A stretch of 64,000 nucleotides of DNA from Bacteroidota bacterium. GTDB lineage: Bacteria; Bacteroidota; Bacteroidia; Chitinophagales; Chitinophagaceae. Positions 1 to 8,782 of this stretch are shown in pieces. The notes under the pieces were generated by a model that did no database searches, was not told the DNA's origin, and saw only the letters and a list, made by a program, of their open reading frames with translations. The translations under genes were made by a program, and so were the position numbers. The stretch spans positions 124,001 through 188,000 of the forward strand of contig JAEYWX010000006.1 in NCBI GenBank assembly GCA_023428755.1, read 5' to 3'. Numbering within the stretch: position 1 is the first letter of the stretch; every line of letters begins with the position of its first letter.

Positions 1-439
1 TGTTGATCGTATAATCAGTTTGATTGAAACTAAATACATCACCCTTTTTCTTCTGTAACATTAATTTCCCCAATGGTGCGTCGGGCGACACAGTAAAAAC
101 CGTTTCCTCATTCACTTTCAATTTTCCCAAACCGAGGCTGATGAAAAACAGTCCTTTGTTGGTATGTACAAGAGTTCCACGCACAATCATTTCTGTGTGC
201 AGATGCGGATCAAGTTTTTCGAGGACAGCTTTTTGCAGCAGTAATTCTTTTAATTGACGACTGTTGTTCTCCTGTTCGATCTGCAACATCGCCAAAGCTG
301 TTTCGTGTTTATCACCGGCAGTGCGTTTGGTTTCGTTACCGGCACTGTCTGAAAGTTCCTGCAGGTTCTTTTGGATGGCTTCAATTTTTTGTTGTACCAA
401 TTCAACACAGGTTTGATATGTCGTTTCTTTCAGTGTCAT
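1..439 (-). CDS. GreA/GreB-like protein (3-prime end outside window)
   Basis: I translated this directly from the complement: an ATG at 439 opens a frame that runs out of the window with no stop. The first ~75 residues are charged and helical, compatible with the coiled coil that GreA-type factors insert into RNA polymerase. The later part contains SPDAPLGKLMLQKKKGD, which resembles the GreA/GreB C-terminal signature (S-P-x-G-x-A-L-L-G-K-x-x-G-D). GreA/GreB factors stimulate transcript cleavage in backtracked RNA polymerase. The match is motif-level only, so a Gre-like regulator of unknown detail is the safe reading. It is divergent from the carboxypeptidase gene at 521. Confidence 0.55.
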   Translation of the reverse strand, partial: MTLKETTYQTCVELVQQKIEAIQKNLQELSDSAGNETKRTAGDKHETALAMLQIEQENNSRQLKELLLQKAVLEKLDPHLHTEMIVRGTLVHTNKGLFFISLGLGKLKVNEETVFTVSPDAPLGKLMLQKKKGDVFSFNQTDYTIN

Positions 440-520
440 TGATTCAAAGATACAAGGTAAGCTACAGCCAGCTCAATCATCAAACGAAACAATGTATATT
501 TAGCATTCAAACAAGTGCAG

Positions 521-1855
521 ATGTTTTCCGTTTCAAAAAGTGCAGGCTTTCTTTTGGTTGCTGTCTTCCTGTTTTCGTGTACAACGCAAAAACAGGCAAG
601 GGTGTCGCCTTTGCAAAACCAATTCGTCAACGATTCAGTTTTTACCAATGCGTTTGTAGGTGTTGCTGTATATGATGTGGAGAGCGGCCGTTATCTGCAT
701 CAATACAACAGCAATAAATATTTTGTACCCGCCAGCAATACCAAGCTGCCCACGTTGTATGCAGGGATGAAATATCTCGGAGCTAAACTCCCGGGTCTGC
801 AATACAAAGAAGAGAACGATACAGTATACATACAGCCAACCGGCGATCCAACACTCTTGCACGAAGATTTTAAAACGCAACCCGTTGTTGATTTTTTAAA
901 ACAACAAACCAAACCGATTGTTATTAATAACAGCAACTGGAAAGCAGAAGCATTGGGTTATGGCTGGGCATGGGACGATTACCTTGGTTATTACATGATA
1001 GAACGTAGCCCGTTGCCGGTGTATGGTAATTATATTAAATGGATCCAGCAACGAAACATCGAAGAACGTGATGGAAAAATGGATACATCCGGCATTGTGT
1101 TTACTGATCCTGAAGTGAACTGGGATGTGCAGTTTAAAACGGGAAAGTCAACGCTGTTTGATGTTACACGTCCACGCACCGAGAACAAATACACGATCAC
1201 CGAAGGAAAGGAATTGAACAAACAACTGGAAGTGCCTTTTGTAACGAATGGATTAGAGTCGGCATTGGAATTATTGAAAGATACGGTTCGCCAAACCATC
1301 ACAGCAGAAAGCTTCCGCATTACAGATCCGGAAGTTATTTATTCGCAACCGGTTGATTCCATGTTCAAGCCATTGATGTACCGCAGCGATAATTTTTTTG
1401 CAGAGCAAACCTTGCTGATGGTGAGCAATGTCTTGTTCGGTGAAATGGATGAACAACGTTTGATTGCGCATTTACTGAAGAATGATTTAAGTGGCTTTCC
1501 ACAAAAACCAAAATGGGTGGATGGTAGCGGATTGAGCCGTTATAATTTATTTACACCGGAAGATTTTGTGTGGCTGCTCTTGAAGATGAAAGATGAGTTT
1601 GGACTGGAACGATTAAAAAGGATTCTGCCCACCGGCAACACCGGTACGTTGCGCAACTATTATGTAGATGATGCCGGATTCATTTTTGCAAAAACAGGAT
1701 CGTTAACCGGACATCTGGCACTAAGCGGATTTTTGATGACTCCGAAAAATAAGTTGTTGGTTTTTTCAGTGATTGTAAACAATCACAATACTTCTCCTGC
1801 AACTGTACGAAGAGCCGTTGAAAAATTTTTACAACAGGTGCGGAGAGAGAATTAA
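521..1855 (+). CDS. dacB: D-alanyl-D-alanine carboxypeptidase/endopeptidase, PBP4 (peptidase S13) family lipoprotein
   Basis: This 444-residue protein trims or cleaves peptide cross-links of peptidoglycan outside the cytoplasmic membrane. A hydrophobic N-terminus ends in the lipobox LFSC (Cys20), so it is probably a lipoprotein. The three penicillin-binding motifs are visible: SNTK (Ser72/Lys75), SDN in MYRSDNFFAEQ, and KTG in FAKTGSLTGH near the C-terminus. The ATG at 521 is preferred to the GTG two codons upstream. Its stop overlaps by 3 bp the stop of the convergent membrane-protein gene. The motifs and length fit the family well. Confidence 0.88.
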   Translation: MFSVSKSAGFLLVAVFLFSCTTQKQARVSPLQNQFVNDSVFTNAFVGVAVYDVESGRYLHQYNSNKYFVPASNTKLPTLYAGMKYLGAKLPGLQYKEENDTVYIQPTGDPTLLHEDFKTQPVVDFLKQQTKPIVINNSNWKAEALGYGWAWDDYLGYYMIERSPLPVYGNYIKWIQQRNIEERDGKMDTSGIVFTDPEVNWDVQFKTGKSTLFDVTRPRTENKYTITEGKELNKQLEVPFVTNGLESALELLKDTVRQTITAESFRITDPEVIYSQPVDSMFKPLMYRSDNFFAEQTLLMVSNVLFGEMDEQRLIAHLLKNDLSGFPQKPKWVDGSGLSRYNLFTPEDFVWLLLKMKDEFGLERLKRILPTGNTGTLRNYYVDDAGFIFAKTGSLTGHLALSGFLMTPKNKLLVFSVIVNNHNTSPATVRRAVEKFLQQVRREN

Positions 1856-2223
1856 ATGCTCGATTTGATCGGCGTTATATATTGTGCTCTTCCAAAACCA
1901 AGTATCGGAAAGAAAATAAATGGTAATACTATGAGCCCAATAGTAAATGTCGAATCCTTTCCAAAGTTTTTGCTAATTAAATTCAATAACCATATTCCCC
2001 AAAAGAAACCGAAAAAAGGGATCAAACAAAGCAAGCCCCACCACTTCGGCTTGCCAGCGATTTCAGCAGCAACCATATTGTTGTATATTGGAATGATACA
2101 TTTCCATCCTTTTTGATCAGCTTTCTCAAATACTTTCCAAAGACCAAGAATTACAGGAAGTATTATAGTTAGAAAAAAAACTAAAACAAAGGTCAATTGA
2201 TAAACAGGGTTTTCGAAGCGCAT
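1852..2223 (-). CDS. Small integral membrane protein, DUF5684-like
   Basis: This 123-residue protein has about three membrane segments: residues ~8-30, ~60-78 and ~92-110. The pattern FEKADQKGWKCIIPIYNN, then KPKWWG, then SKNFGKDSTF and a final FGRAQY resembles the DUF5684 family seen in many Bacteroidota; its function is not established. The gene is convergent with the PBP4-type gene and lies 24 bp downstream of mutL on the same strand side, separated by a short AT-rich gap. No partner is evident. Confidence 0.6.
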   Translation of the reverse strand: MRFENPVYQLTFVLVFFLTIILPVILGLWKVFEKADQKGWKCIIPIYNNMVAAEIAGKPKWWGLLCLIPFFGFFWGIWLLNLISKNFGKDSTFTIGLIVLPFIFFPILGFGRAQYITPIKSSI

Positions 2224-2247
2224 GATTTTTTTGGCTAAATCTAAACA

Positions 2248-4104
2248 TTAACGCCCAAACTGTTTCTCCAGTTCGTCTTTTTTTATTTCCATATAAACAG
2301 GGAAGCCGTTGGAGGTTGCATTGGGTTGTGCACAGTTGAAGAGATCTTCTACCAGCTGTTTCATTTCTTTTTGTGTTAAGGAGCGACCGGCTTTGATGCT
2401 ATGTTGTTTCGCCAGTGAACGGATCAATTTTTCACGCTTCGAAAATTTCAGATCGCTGGTGTAATGTTTGAATTGCTCCAGCAACAATTCAATGGCCATG
2501 GCTTCATTTCCTTGCTCCACATCAGCAGGTGTACCTTGAATTACGAACGTATCTTTTCCAAACGGCTCGATCAAATAACCAAGTTGTTTCAATTCATCAC
2601 TCAACTCAGCTAACAAAACAGCATCAGCAGTTGAAAGATGCAAAGTAGAAGGAAATAAACTCCGTTGTGCAGCAATCGCTTTACCATCGGCAGCAGCAAG
2701 GTATCGTTCATACAACACACGCTCATGTGCATTTTGCTGGTGAATGATCAGCATGCCTTTTGCTGTTGATGCAAGAATGTATGTATTGTGTTGCTGTGAG
2801 AATTCCTGTTCAGGAATAAAAACTTTCGTTTGATGAATAGCTGAAAAGTCAGCAGTACTGCCCACTGTTTGTTGTGTGGCGCCGGCTTCCTGTTGTCTGT
2901 TGTCTGTCGTCTGTGGTCTGTCATAAAATTCCCGCCAATGCTTTAACTCACTTTTCTGCTGCGGATCAATTTTATGTGCTGCGTGTTTTTGTGTGAACGT
3001 GTTGTACAATGAGGAAGAAGAAGCCTGCGACTTCTGTTCACTGGTAAATGGTTTGCTTACTGCATCTAAATGTTGAATGGTTGGGTCCAGATCAAAATCT
3101 AAAGTAGGTGTAATGCTGAACTGTGCCAATGCATGCTTTACAGCCGATTGCACAAATGCATACACGATCTTCTCATCTTCAAACTTGATCTCCTGTTTGG
3201 TGGGATGCACGTTGATGTCTACCTGTGCCGGATCCAGATCAATAAACAATACATACGTGGGAAAACTATCGGCAGCGATCATTTCCTGGAATGCACTTGC
3301 CACAGCATGATTAAGATATGCACTCTTAATAAAACGCTTGTTCACAAAAAAGTATTGATCGCCTCTTGTTTTCTTTGCTGTTTCAGGCTTACCGATAAAA
3401 CCAAAGATATTCATGTAATCGGTCTGCTCTTCAACCGACACCAATTTTGAATTGTATTGATTGCCTAGCAATTGTACAATGCGTTGCTTAAGTGTTCCTT
3501 TATCGAGGTGGAACATTTGCTGCCCGTTTGCTGTAAGCGAAAAGAAAATTTCAGGATACGCCATACTCACACGGATAAACTCATCAACAATATGACGTGT
3601 TTCGGCAGCATTGCTTTTTAAAAAGTTGCGTCGTGCAGGAACGTTGAAGAATAGATTCTTCATGGCAATGCTGGTGCCGTTTTTCATGGCAACAGGTTCC
3701 TGTCGCTTTACAATGCTGTTTTCAATTTCAATGAAGGTACCTGCGTTATCATCTGCACGTTTTGTTTTTACTTCCACTTGTGCAACAGCTGCAATAGATG
3801 CCAATGCTTCACCACGGAAGCCCATGGTTTTAATGCGGAAAAGGTCATCAATTTCCCTGATCTTGGAAGTAGCGTGGCGTTCAAAGGCCATGCGTGCATC
3901 GGTTTCGCTCATGCCGCCACCATTATCAATTACCTGAATTAATTGTTTGCCTGCATCATTGATGATGAGCTCAATCTCAGTTGCACCTGCATCTACTGCA
4001 TTTTCCAATAACTCTTTTACCGCACTGGCAGGGCGTTGAATTACCTCGCCCGCAGCAATCTGGTTCGCAATATGATCGGGCAATAATTGAATGATATCCG
4101 GCAC
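2248..4104 (-). CDS. mutL: DNA mismatch repair protein MutL
   Basis: MutL couples MutS mismatch recognition to strand removal. The N-terminal GHKL ATPase is clear: ELLENAVDAGATEIE, DNGGGM, and TMGFRGEALASIAAVA. Residues ~320-420 are a low-complexity linker rich in Gln, Thr and Ser, followed by the dimerisation domain. The segment that carries the nicking motif DQHA(X)2E(X)4E in endonuclease-type MutL proteins reads HQQNAHERVLYE here, so the first metal-binding Asp is replaced. The usual C-terminal CPHGRP segment reads ATSNGFP. The linker includes a 7-bp-period DNA repeat at 2891-2922. The 618-residue length is normal. Confidence 0.95.
   Translation of the reverse strand: MPDIIQLLPDHIANQIAAGEVIQRPASAVKELLENAVDAGATEIELIINDAGKQLIQVIDNGGGMSETDARMAFERHATSKIREIDDLFRIKTMGFRGEALASIAAVAQVEVKTKRADDNAGTFIEIENSIVKRQEPVAMKNGTSIAMKNLFFNVPARRNFLKSNAAETRHIVDEFIRVSMAYPEIFFSLTANGQQMFHLDKGTLKQRIVQLLGNQYNSKLVSVEEQTDYMNIFGFIGKPETAKKTRGDQYFFVNKRFIKSAYLNHAVASAFQEMIAADSFPTYVLFIDLDPAQVDINVHPTKQEIKFEDEKIVYAFVQSAVKHALAQFSITPTLDFDLDPTIQHLDAVSKPFTSEQKSQASSSSLYNTFTQKHAAHKIDPQQKSELKHWREFYDRPQTTDNRQQEAGATQQTVGSTADFSAIHQTKVFIPEQEFSQQHNTYILASTAKGMLIIHQQNAHERVLYERYLAAADGKAIAAQRSLFPSTLHLSTADAVLLAELSDELKQLGYLIEPFGKDTFVIQGTPADVEQGNEAMAIELLLEQFKHYTSDLKFSKREKLIRSLAKQHSIKAGRSLTQKEMKQLVEDLFNCAQPNATSNGFPVYMEIKKDELEKQFGR
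2891..2922. repeat. Heptamer tandem repeat inside mutL linker
   Basis: Four consecutive 7-bp units TGTTGTC, TGTTGTC, TGTCGTC and TGTGGTC plus a partial fifth lie in frame in mutL and encode the Gln/Thr/Asp-rich stretch DRPQTTDNRQQ (minus strand). Other 7-bp-period repeats with different units occur elsewhere in the window. Confidence 0.75.
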
Positions 4105-4161
4105 GTAAGCTTCTGTGTTTTTGAAACGGCAAATTTACGGAAATCAGCAGAGGCAAGAAGT

Positions 4162-4704
4162 TTATTCTTCAAACAGATCGGTGAAATTGATTTCTGTGCT
4201 GCAATCGCTTTCAAATGAAAATTTGAATTCTACTGGGTTGACAGAAACAGCCTGATAGGTTCCCTCAATCAATTCAAATACTTCTAACTTTTTGAAGGAG
4301 GGGTCAAGAATGAGGTAATACTTTACAGCCTGCGATTCATAGATTTCATATTTCTCCCTTCGATCTGTTTTTGAACTGGAGGGGGAAATGATTTCTGCAA
4401 CCAAAGCAGGAGGGAAATCCAGATAATTGTTATTATTGAATGGTTTACAAACAACTAACATATCTGGTTGTAAAACTGTATCATCTTTTATCTTCCAGTC
4501 AACCGGTTGGTACACTTTGCAATGTTTGCATGTTTTCAATGCCATCACAAACAAGCTTGTAAGTTCTGCAGCAATCTTCTGGTGCTTTGAACTTGGTGCC
4601 GGACTCATCGCATAAGGGATACCCTCAATCAACTCCCACTTCCCTTCCCATAAGAGGTAATCTTCGTAGGTATAATGGGGTGTATATTTTGGAACTGATG
4701 ACAT
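4162..4704 (-). CDS. Uma2 family (DUF820) putative endonuclease
   Basis: This is a 180-residue protein of the Uma2 family, a PD-(D/E)XK nuclease fold of mostly unknown role. Visible hallmarks are YTYEDYLLWEGKWELIEG near the start, the metal-site segment QPDMLVVC, and LVAEIISPSSSKTDRREKYE followed by VKYYLILDP. The ATG at 4704 is chosen over a TTG six codons upstream. It is divergent from the large GH3 fusion gene with a short shared upstream region. No partner gene is seen. Confidence 0.8.
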   Translation of the reverse strand: MSSVPKYTPHYTYEDYLLWEGKWELIEGIPYAMSPAPSSKHQKIAAELTSLFVMALKTCKHCKVYQPVDWKIKDDTVLQPDMLVVCKPFNNNNYLDFPPALVAEIISPSSSKTDRREKYEIYESQAVKYYLILDPSFKKLEVFELIEGTYQAVSVNPVEFKFSFESDCSTEINFTDLFEE

Positions 4705-4792
4705 TGTTACAAATTTATTCAATTTATCTGCAACTGCAAGCGAGGCATGATTATTTGTTAACTTAGTGTTTTGTTGAACTGAAGAAACTTAC

Positions 4793-7729
4793 ATGAAAAA
4801 ATTAACCCTTACACTTGCCGTTTTTATCGTTTCATTTTCATCCTACGCTCAATCAAAACAGGAGCTGGCCAAACGCTGGGCCGATAGTGTTTTGCAAACA
4901 CTCAACAACGATCAGCGGATTGCGCAGCTCATGATTGTACGTGCCCACAGCAATTTGGGTCCAGCACATGTAAAACAGGTAACGGAGCAAATTCAAAAGT
5001 ACAATGTCGGCGGACTTTGTTTTTTTCAGGGTGGACCGATACGTCAGGCTAATCTTACCAACTATTATCAAAGCATTGCACAAACACCATTAATGATCAC
5101 GATTGATGGCGAGTGGGGATTGGGTATGCGGTTGGATAGTGTGGTATCGCTACCACGCCAGTTGATGTTGGGTGCTGTAAACGATGGAGCAATTGCGTAT
5201 GAATATGGAAAGATACTGGGTGAACAATGCAAGCGCATGGGCATACAGGTAAATTTTGCGCCGGTGGTGGATGTAAACAATAATCCCAATAACCCAGTGA
5301 TCAATGACCGGTCTTTTGGTGAAGACCGTTATAAAGTAGCCTTGTTTGGTGTACAGGTAACAAAAGGAATGCAGGATATGGGAGTGATGGCTTGTGCCAA
5401 ACATTTTCCGGGTCATGGCGATACTGAAACAGACAGTCATTATGATTTGCCCATCATCAACAAAACAAAACCACAACTGGATTCACTGGAATTATATCCA
5501 TTCCGTGAAATATTTGAAGCAGGTGTTGGAAGTGTAATGATCGGGCATTTGTATATTCCTGCCATTGATAATACAAAAAACCTGGCTACTTCTTTATCGT
5601 ATAACAACGTAACAAAACTGTTGCGTGAAGAATTGCAGTACAAAGGCATCACGTTTACCGATGCATTGGAAATGCAGGGCGTAAAGAAATTTTTTCCGGA
5701 TGGTGAAGCAAGTGTTCAATCGTTGATTGCAGGGAATGATCTGCTTTGCCTGCCGGGTGATGTGCCTGCTTCTATTGCAAAAATTAAAAAAGCCATTAAA
5801 AAGAAAAAGCTCACCTGGGATGATATCAACAGTCGTGTTCACCGTGTATTGATGGCGAAATATTTATACGGACTTGCTGAACTGCAACCCATTGATACCA
5901 ATAACCTCACGAATGATCTCAACGCAAAAGCAGATGCCTTCCGTAAAAGAATAGCAGCACAAGCCACTACACTCCTGAAAAATGACAATTCATTGTTGCC
6001 GCTTTCTGCCGCTGCATTGTCTTTTATGGATCGAACCAAAAAAACAAAACACAAGATCGCTTACGTCGCTATTGGTACAACTACACAAAATGAAATCACC
6101 AAAAAGATGCAGGATGAATTAAAAGCTGATATCTTTTTCTTTTCCAATAAAAGTGATGCAGGACGAATTCTGTCATTGGTGGAGTTGATCAAAAATAATT
6201 ATACGCATGTAGTAGTGGGCATGCATGGTTACAGCAGAAGGCCACAAAATAATTTTGGTATCAGTATTCCGTCTTTACAATTAGCGAATAAGTTGTTGCA
6301 ACTGCCACAATCAGCGTTGTTGTTGTTTGGCAATCCGTATGCATTAAAGAATTTCTGCGATGTAAAGAATGCCATTGTGTGTTATGAAGATGACAGCTAT
6401 ACACAAACAGCAGCCTTTGATGTGTTGACCGGAAAGCAACAGGCAAATGGGAAACTGCCGGTTACCGTTTGTGAAAACATACGGTATGGAACCGGACTGG
6501 AATATGTAATGCCCAGCACCGGTAATCTGCAACGGGAATTGATGGATGAAACAAAGTTCGCAACTGTTGATTCGATTGCTGCTGATGCCATTGATAAAAA
6601 GGCCGCACCCGGTATGGTGGTAATGGCAGTGAAAGATGGAAAAATCGTTTTTGAGAAAGCATATGGTTATTATACTTATGAACAAACAGAACCGATGACA
6701 TTGGAGTCAGTATTTGATATGGCATCGGTTACAAAAATTTGTGCGACCACTATCGCTGTGATGAAGTTGTATGAAGAAGGGAAGCTTGATCTCAAGCAAC
6801 GGCTGGGGCATTATATTCCCTGGGTGAACGGATCAAACAAACAGGATTTGTTGATTGAAGATATTCTGTTGCACCAGGCAGGATTGAAATCATACATTCC
6901 TTTTTTCCGGGAAACAATGGATACGAATTCAGGTGTTCCGTTTGAACAATTATATGCAACGGGTCCAACAGATGAATTCACTATTCGTGTTGCAGATAAT
7001 TTTTATATGCGGAATGATTGGCGTGATACCATGTATCAACGCATTCTGCAAAGTGAAGTGGGGCCGTTTGGAAAATATGTCTACAGCGATAATGATTTTA
7101 TTTTCCTTGGGAAAGTGATTGAACAAATCACCGGAATGACATTGGATGAATATGTTCGCAAAACATTTTACGAACCGCTTCATTTAGAATCATCGGGTTT
7201 TTTACCACTGCAGCATTTACCTGTTAACCGTATTGTACCAACCGAACGGGAAGCAATGTTTCGTCGCCAGTTATTACGTGGCGATGTACACGATCCCGGT
7301 GCAGCGATGTTTGGCGGTATTGCAGGCCATGCGGGTTTGTTCAGCACGGCGTATGAACTGGCGGTGTTGTTGCAGATGTTGAACAATGGCGGAACGATTG
7401 GCAATCAAACATTTTTCAAACCTGAAACCGTGCAAAAATTTATTGCTTACGGAAGTGAAAACAGCCGGAGAGGATTGGGCTTTGATAAGCCGGAGAAAGA
7501 CAATGCCACAAGAAAAGATCCTTACCCGGCATTGAGTGTATCGCCTTCTACATTCGGCCATACAGGTTATACCGGTACTGGCGTATGGGCCGACCCGGAG
7601 AATAAGATCGTGTATATTTTCTTAAGCAACCGTGTGCATCCAGAAGGTGGCACCAATACAAAACTGTTAACGATGAATGTGAGAGGGAAAATACAGGATG
7701 CAATTTATAAAGTGTTGTTGGATAAATAA
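4793..7729 (+). CDS. Secreted GH3 beta-N-acetylglucosaminidase fused to a serine beta-lactamase-fold hydrolase
   Basis: This 978-residue protein has a signal peptide ending at SSYAQS. The first half is a NagZ-like GH3 domain: KHFPGHGDTETDSHYDLP carries the Asp-His dyad loop typical of NagZ, and GITFTDALEMQGV carries the likely nucleophile Asp. A linker domain (~residues 380-590) follows. The second half is a beta-lactamase/transpeptidase fold with SVTK, YSDND and HTGYTG as the three active-site motifs. Family knowledge suggests release of GlcNAc from muropeptides in the periplasm, with the second domain perhaps acting on a peptide or ester. The fusion is known in Bacteroidota. The substrate of the second half is unknown. 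Confidence 0.88.
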   Translation: MKKLTLTLAVFIVSFSSYAQSKQELAKRWADSVLQTLNNDQRIAQLMIVRAHSNLGPAHVKQVTEQIQKYNVGGLCFFQGGPIRQANLTNYYQSIAQTPLMITIDGEWGLGMRLDSVVSLPRQLMLGAVNDGAIAYEYGKILGEQCKRMGIQVNFAPVVDVNNNPNNPVINDRSFGEDRYKVALFGVQVTKGMQDMGVMACAKHFPGHGDTETDSHYDLPIINKTKPQLDSLELYPFREIFEAGVGSVMIGHLYIPAIDNTKNLATSLSYNNVTKLLREELQYKGITFTDALEMQGVKKFFPDGEASVQSLIAGNDLLCLPGDVPASIAKIKKAIKKKKLTWDDINSRVHRVLMAKYLYGLAELQPIDTNNLTNDLNAKADAFRKRIAAQATTLLKNDNSLLPLSAAALSFMDRTKKTKHKIAYVAIGTTTQNEITKKMQDELKADIFFFSNKSDAGRILSLVELIKNNYTHVVVGMHGYSRRPQNNFGISIPSLQLANKLLQLPQSALLLFGNPYALKNFCDVKNAIVCYEDDSYTQTAAFDVLTGKQQANGKLPVTVCENIRYGTGLEYVMPSTGNLQRELMDETKFATVDSIAADAIDKKAAPGMVVMAVKDGKIVFEKAYGYYTYEQTEPMTLESVFDMASVTKICATTIAVMKLYEEGKLDLKQRLGHYIPWVNGSNKQDLLIEDILLHQAGLKSYIPFFRETMDTNSGVPFEQLYATGPTDEFTIRVADNFYMRNDWRDTMYQRILQSEVGPFGKYVYSDNDFIFLGKVIEQITGMTLDEYVRKTFYEPLHLESSGFLPLQHLPVNRIVPTEREAMFRRQLLRGDVHDPGAAMFGGIAGHAGLFSTAYELAVLLQMLNNGGTIGNQTFFKPETVQKFIAYGSENSRRGLGFDKPEKDNATRKDPYPALSVSPSTFGHTGYTGTGVWADPENKIVYIFLSNRVHPEGGTNTKLLTMNVRGKIQDAIYKVLLDK

Positions 7730-7732
7730 TGC

Positions 7733-7809
7733 TGTCAATCCCGAGGTACGAGGGATCTGTTGATCTTTTGTACTACTGCTTCGCAGATCCCTCGTGCCTC
7801 GGGATGACA
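7733..7809. repeat. Long imperfect inverted repeat between convergent genes
   Basis: Arms at 7733-7759 and 7784-7809 are near-perfect complements around TCCCGAGGNACGAGGGATCT, with a 24-bp spacer. The element fills the gap between two convergent genes and could act as a bidirectional terminator. Its sequence resembles a family of dispersed palindromes I know from Bacteroidota intergenic regions; that link is from memory. Confidence 0.75.
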
Positions 7810-7811
7810 AA

Positions 7812-8666
7812 TCACTTAATCTTCAGCAACAACTCCACAATCTCTTTCTTTCTTGTCCAAACAATAAAATGATTTTCTTTTTCAAATGTGGTTACAACTA
7901 CCGAATCTGTTTTTGTAAGCATCTCTTGAGTGTAGGCTACATTGCTGTAAGGCACCAGTATGTCTTTTGTGCCATGTAGAATATAAACAGGGCAGGTGAT
8001 CTTTTCATAATCGGGTTTCATGTCAACGAGATCTTTTTTCAGATACCACAACTCTTCGTTGCTGGGACGAAGGGCACCTGGAATTAAATAGTTCAACGGT
8101 GTTTTAAATAATACGGGCCGCCATTTCTCCGGCTTTTCAGCAGCTGGGTCTTGTGAACCAGCTAATATCACCAATGCTTTTGTATACGCAGGACGGGCAG
8201 CGCCAAGTTTGATCGTCATTGGTCCGCCTAAACTATGACCAATGATGATAAATGGTTTGTTGTTGTTGATTGAATCCATCCATGCAGCAATAATTTCTGT
8301 TTGTGCAGATAGGTTCATCGCATTTCCAAAATCGCTGTAACCAAATCCCGGCCTGTCAATAGAAATAATGCGATAGTGCTGCAACAGTTCTTTGTTTTTT
8401 AAATACGCATCAAATGCATTCCAACTGCCGGGCGTACCATGTATAAATAGCAACGTGGGCAATGTATCACTTCCGGTTTGTGCATAATGCAACGGAAAAC
8501 CGTTGATGGTTTTTACAGGTGTTTGCAATTCTACCCCCGCTTGTAAAAACTGTTGTTTGGCTTTACTGTCGCTGATGCGCATTTTCATACAGCTTTGTGC
8601 CATTACAAGCCAGAGCAGTAAAATAATTCCGAGAATCAGAAAGGAGCGTTTTATCCAGCGGCGCAT
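7812..8666 (-). CDS. Alpha/beta hydrolase, membrane-anchored
   Basis: This 284-residue protein has an N-terminal membrane anchor at residues ~7-24. The alpha/beta hydrolase core shows the oxyanion-region HGTPGSW, the nucleophile elbow GHSLGG, an acid in HGTKDILVP and a C-terminal His in KENHF. The substrate cannot be read from sequence. The ATG at 8666 (MRRWIKRS) places the membrane segment immediately after a basic start; a longer upstream frame has no such logic. Confidence 0.82.
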   Translation of the reverse strand: MRRWIKRSFLILGIILLLWLVMAQSCMKMRISDSKAKQQFLQAGVELQTPVKTINGFPLHYAQTGSDTLPTLLFIHGTPGSWNAFDAYLKNKELLQHYRIISIDRPGFGYSDFGNAMNLSAQTEIIAAWMDSINNNKPFIIIGHSLGGPMTIKLGAARPAYTKALVILAGSQDPAAEKPEKWRPVLFKTPLNYLIPGALRPSNEELWYLKKDLVDMKPDYEKITCPVYILHGTKDILVPYSNVAYTQEMLTKTDSVVVTTFEKENHFIVWTRKKEIVELLLKIK

Positions 8667-8752
8667 AGGTAGTAAGTTATGAAATGTTTCTATTGTTGTG
8701 TTATATACGTAAGAACACAGCATGTAAGAAATTGTTAAGTGCATCCAAATAA

Positions 8753-8780
8753 AAAACCCCAACTCTCGTCGGGGTTTTAT
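8753..8780 (-). terminator. Rho-independent terminator of the PSP1 gene
   Basis: AAAACCCC and GGGGTTTT arms surround a 10-nt loop. On the minus strand the hairpin follows the PSP1 gene stop and is flanked by T runs. Confidence 0.75.
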
Positions 8781-8782
8781 TT

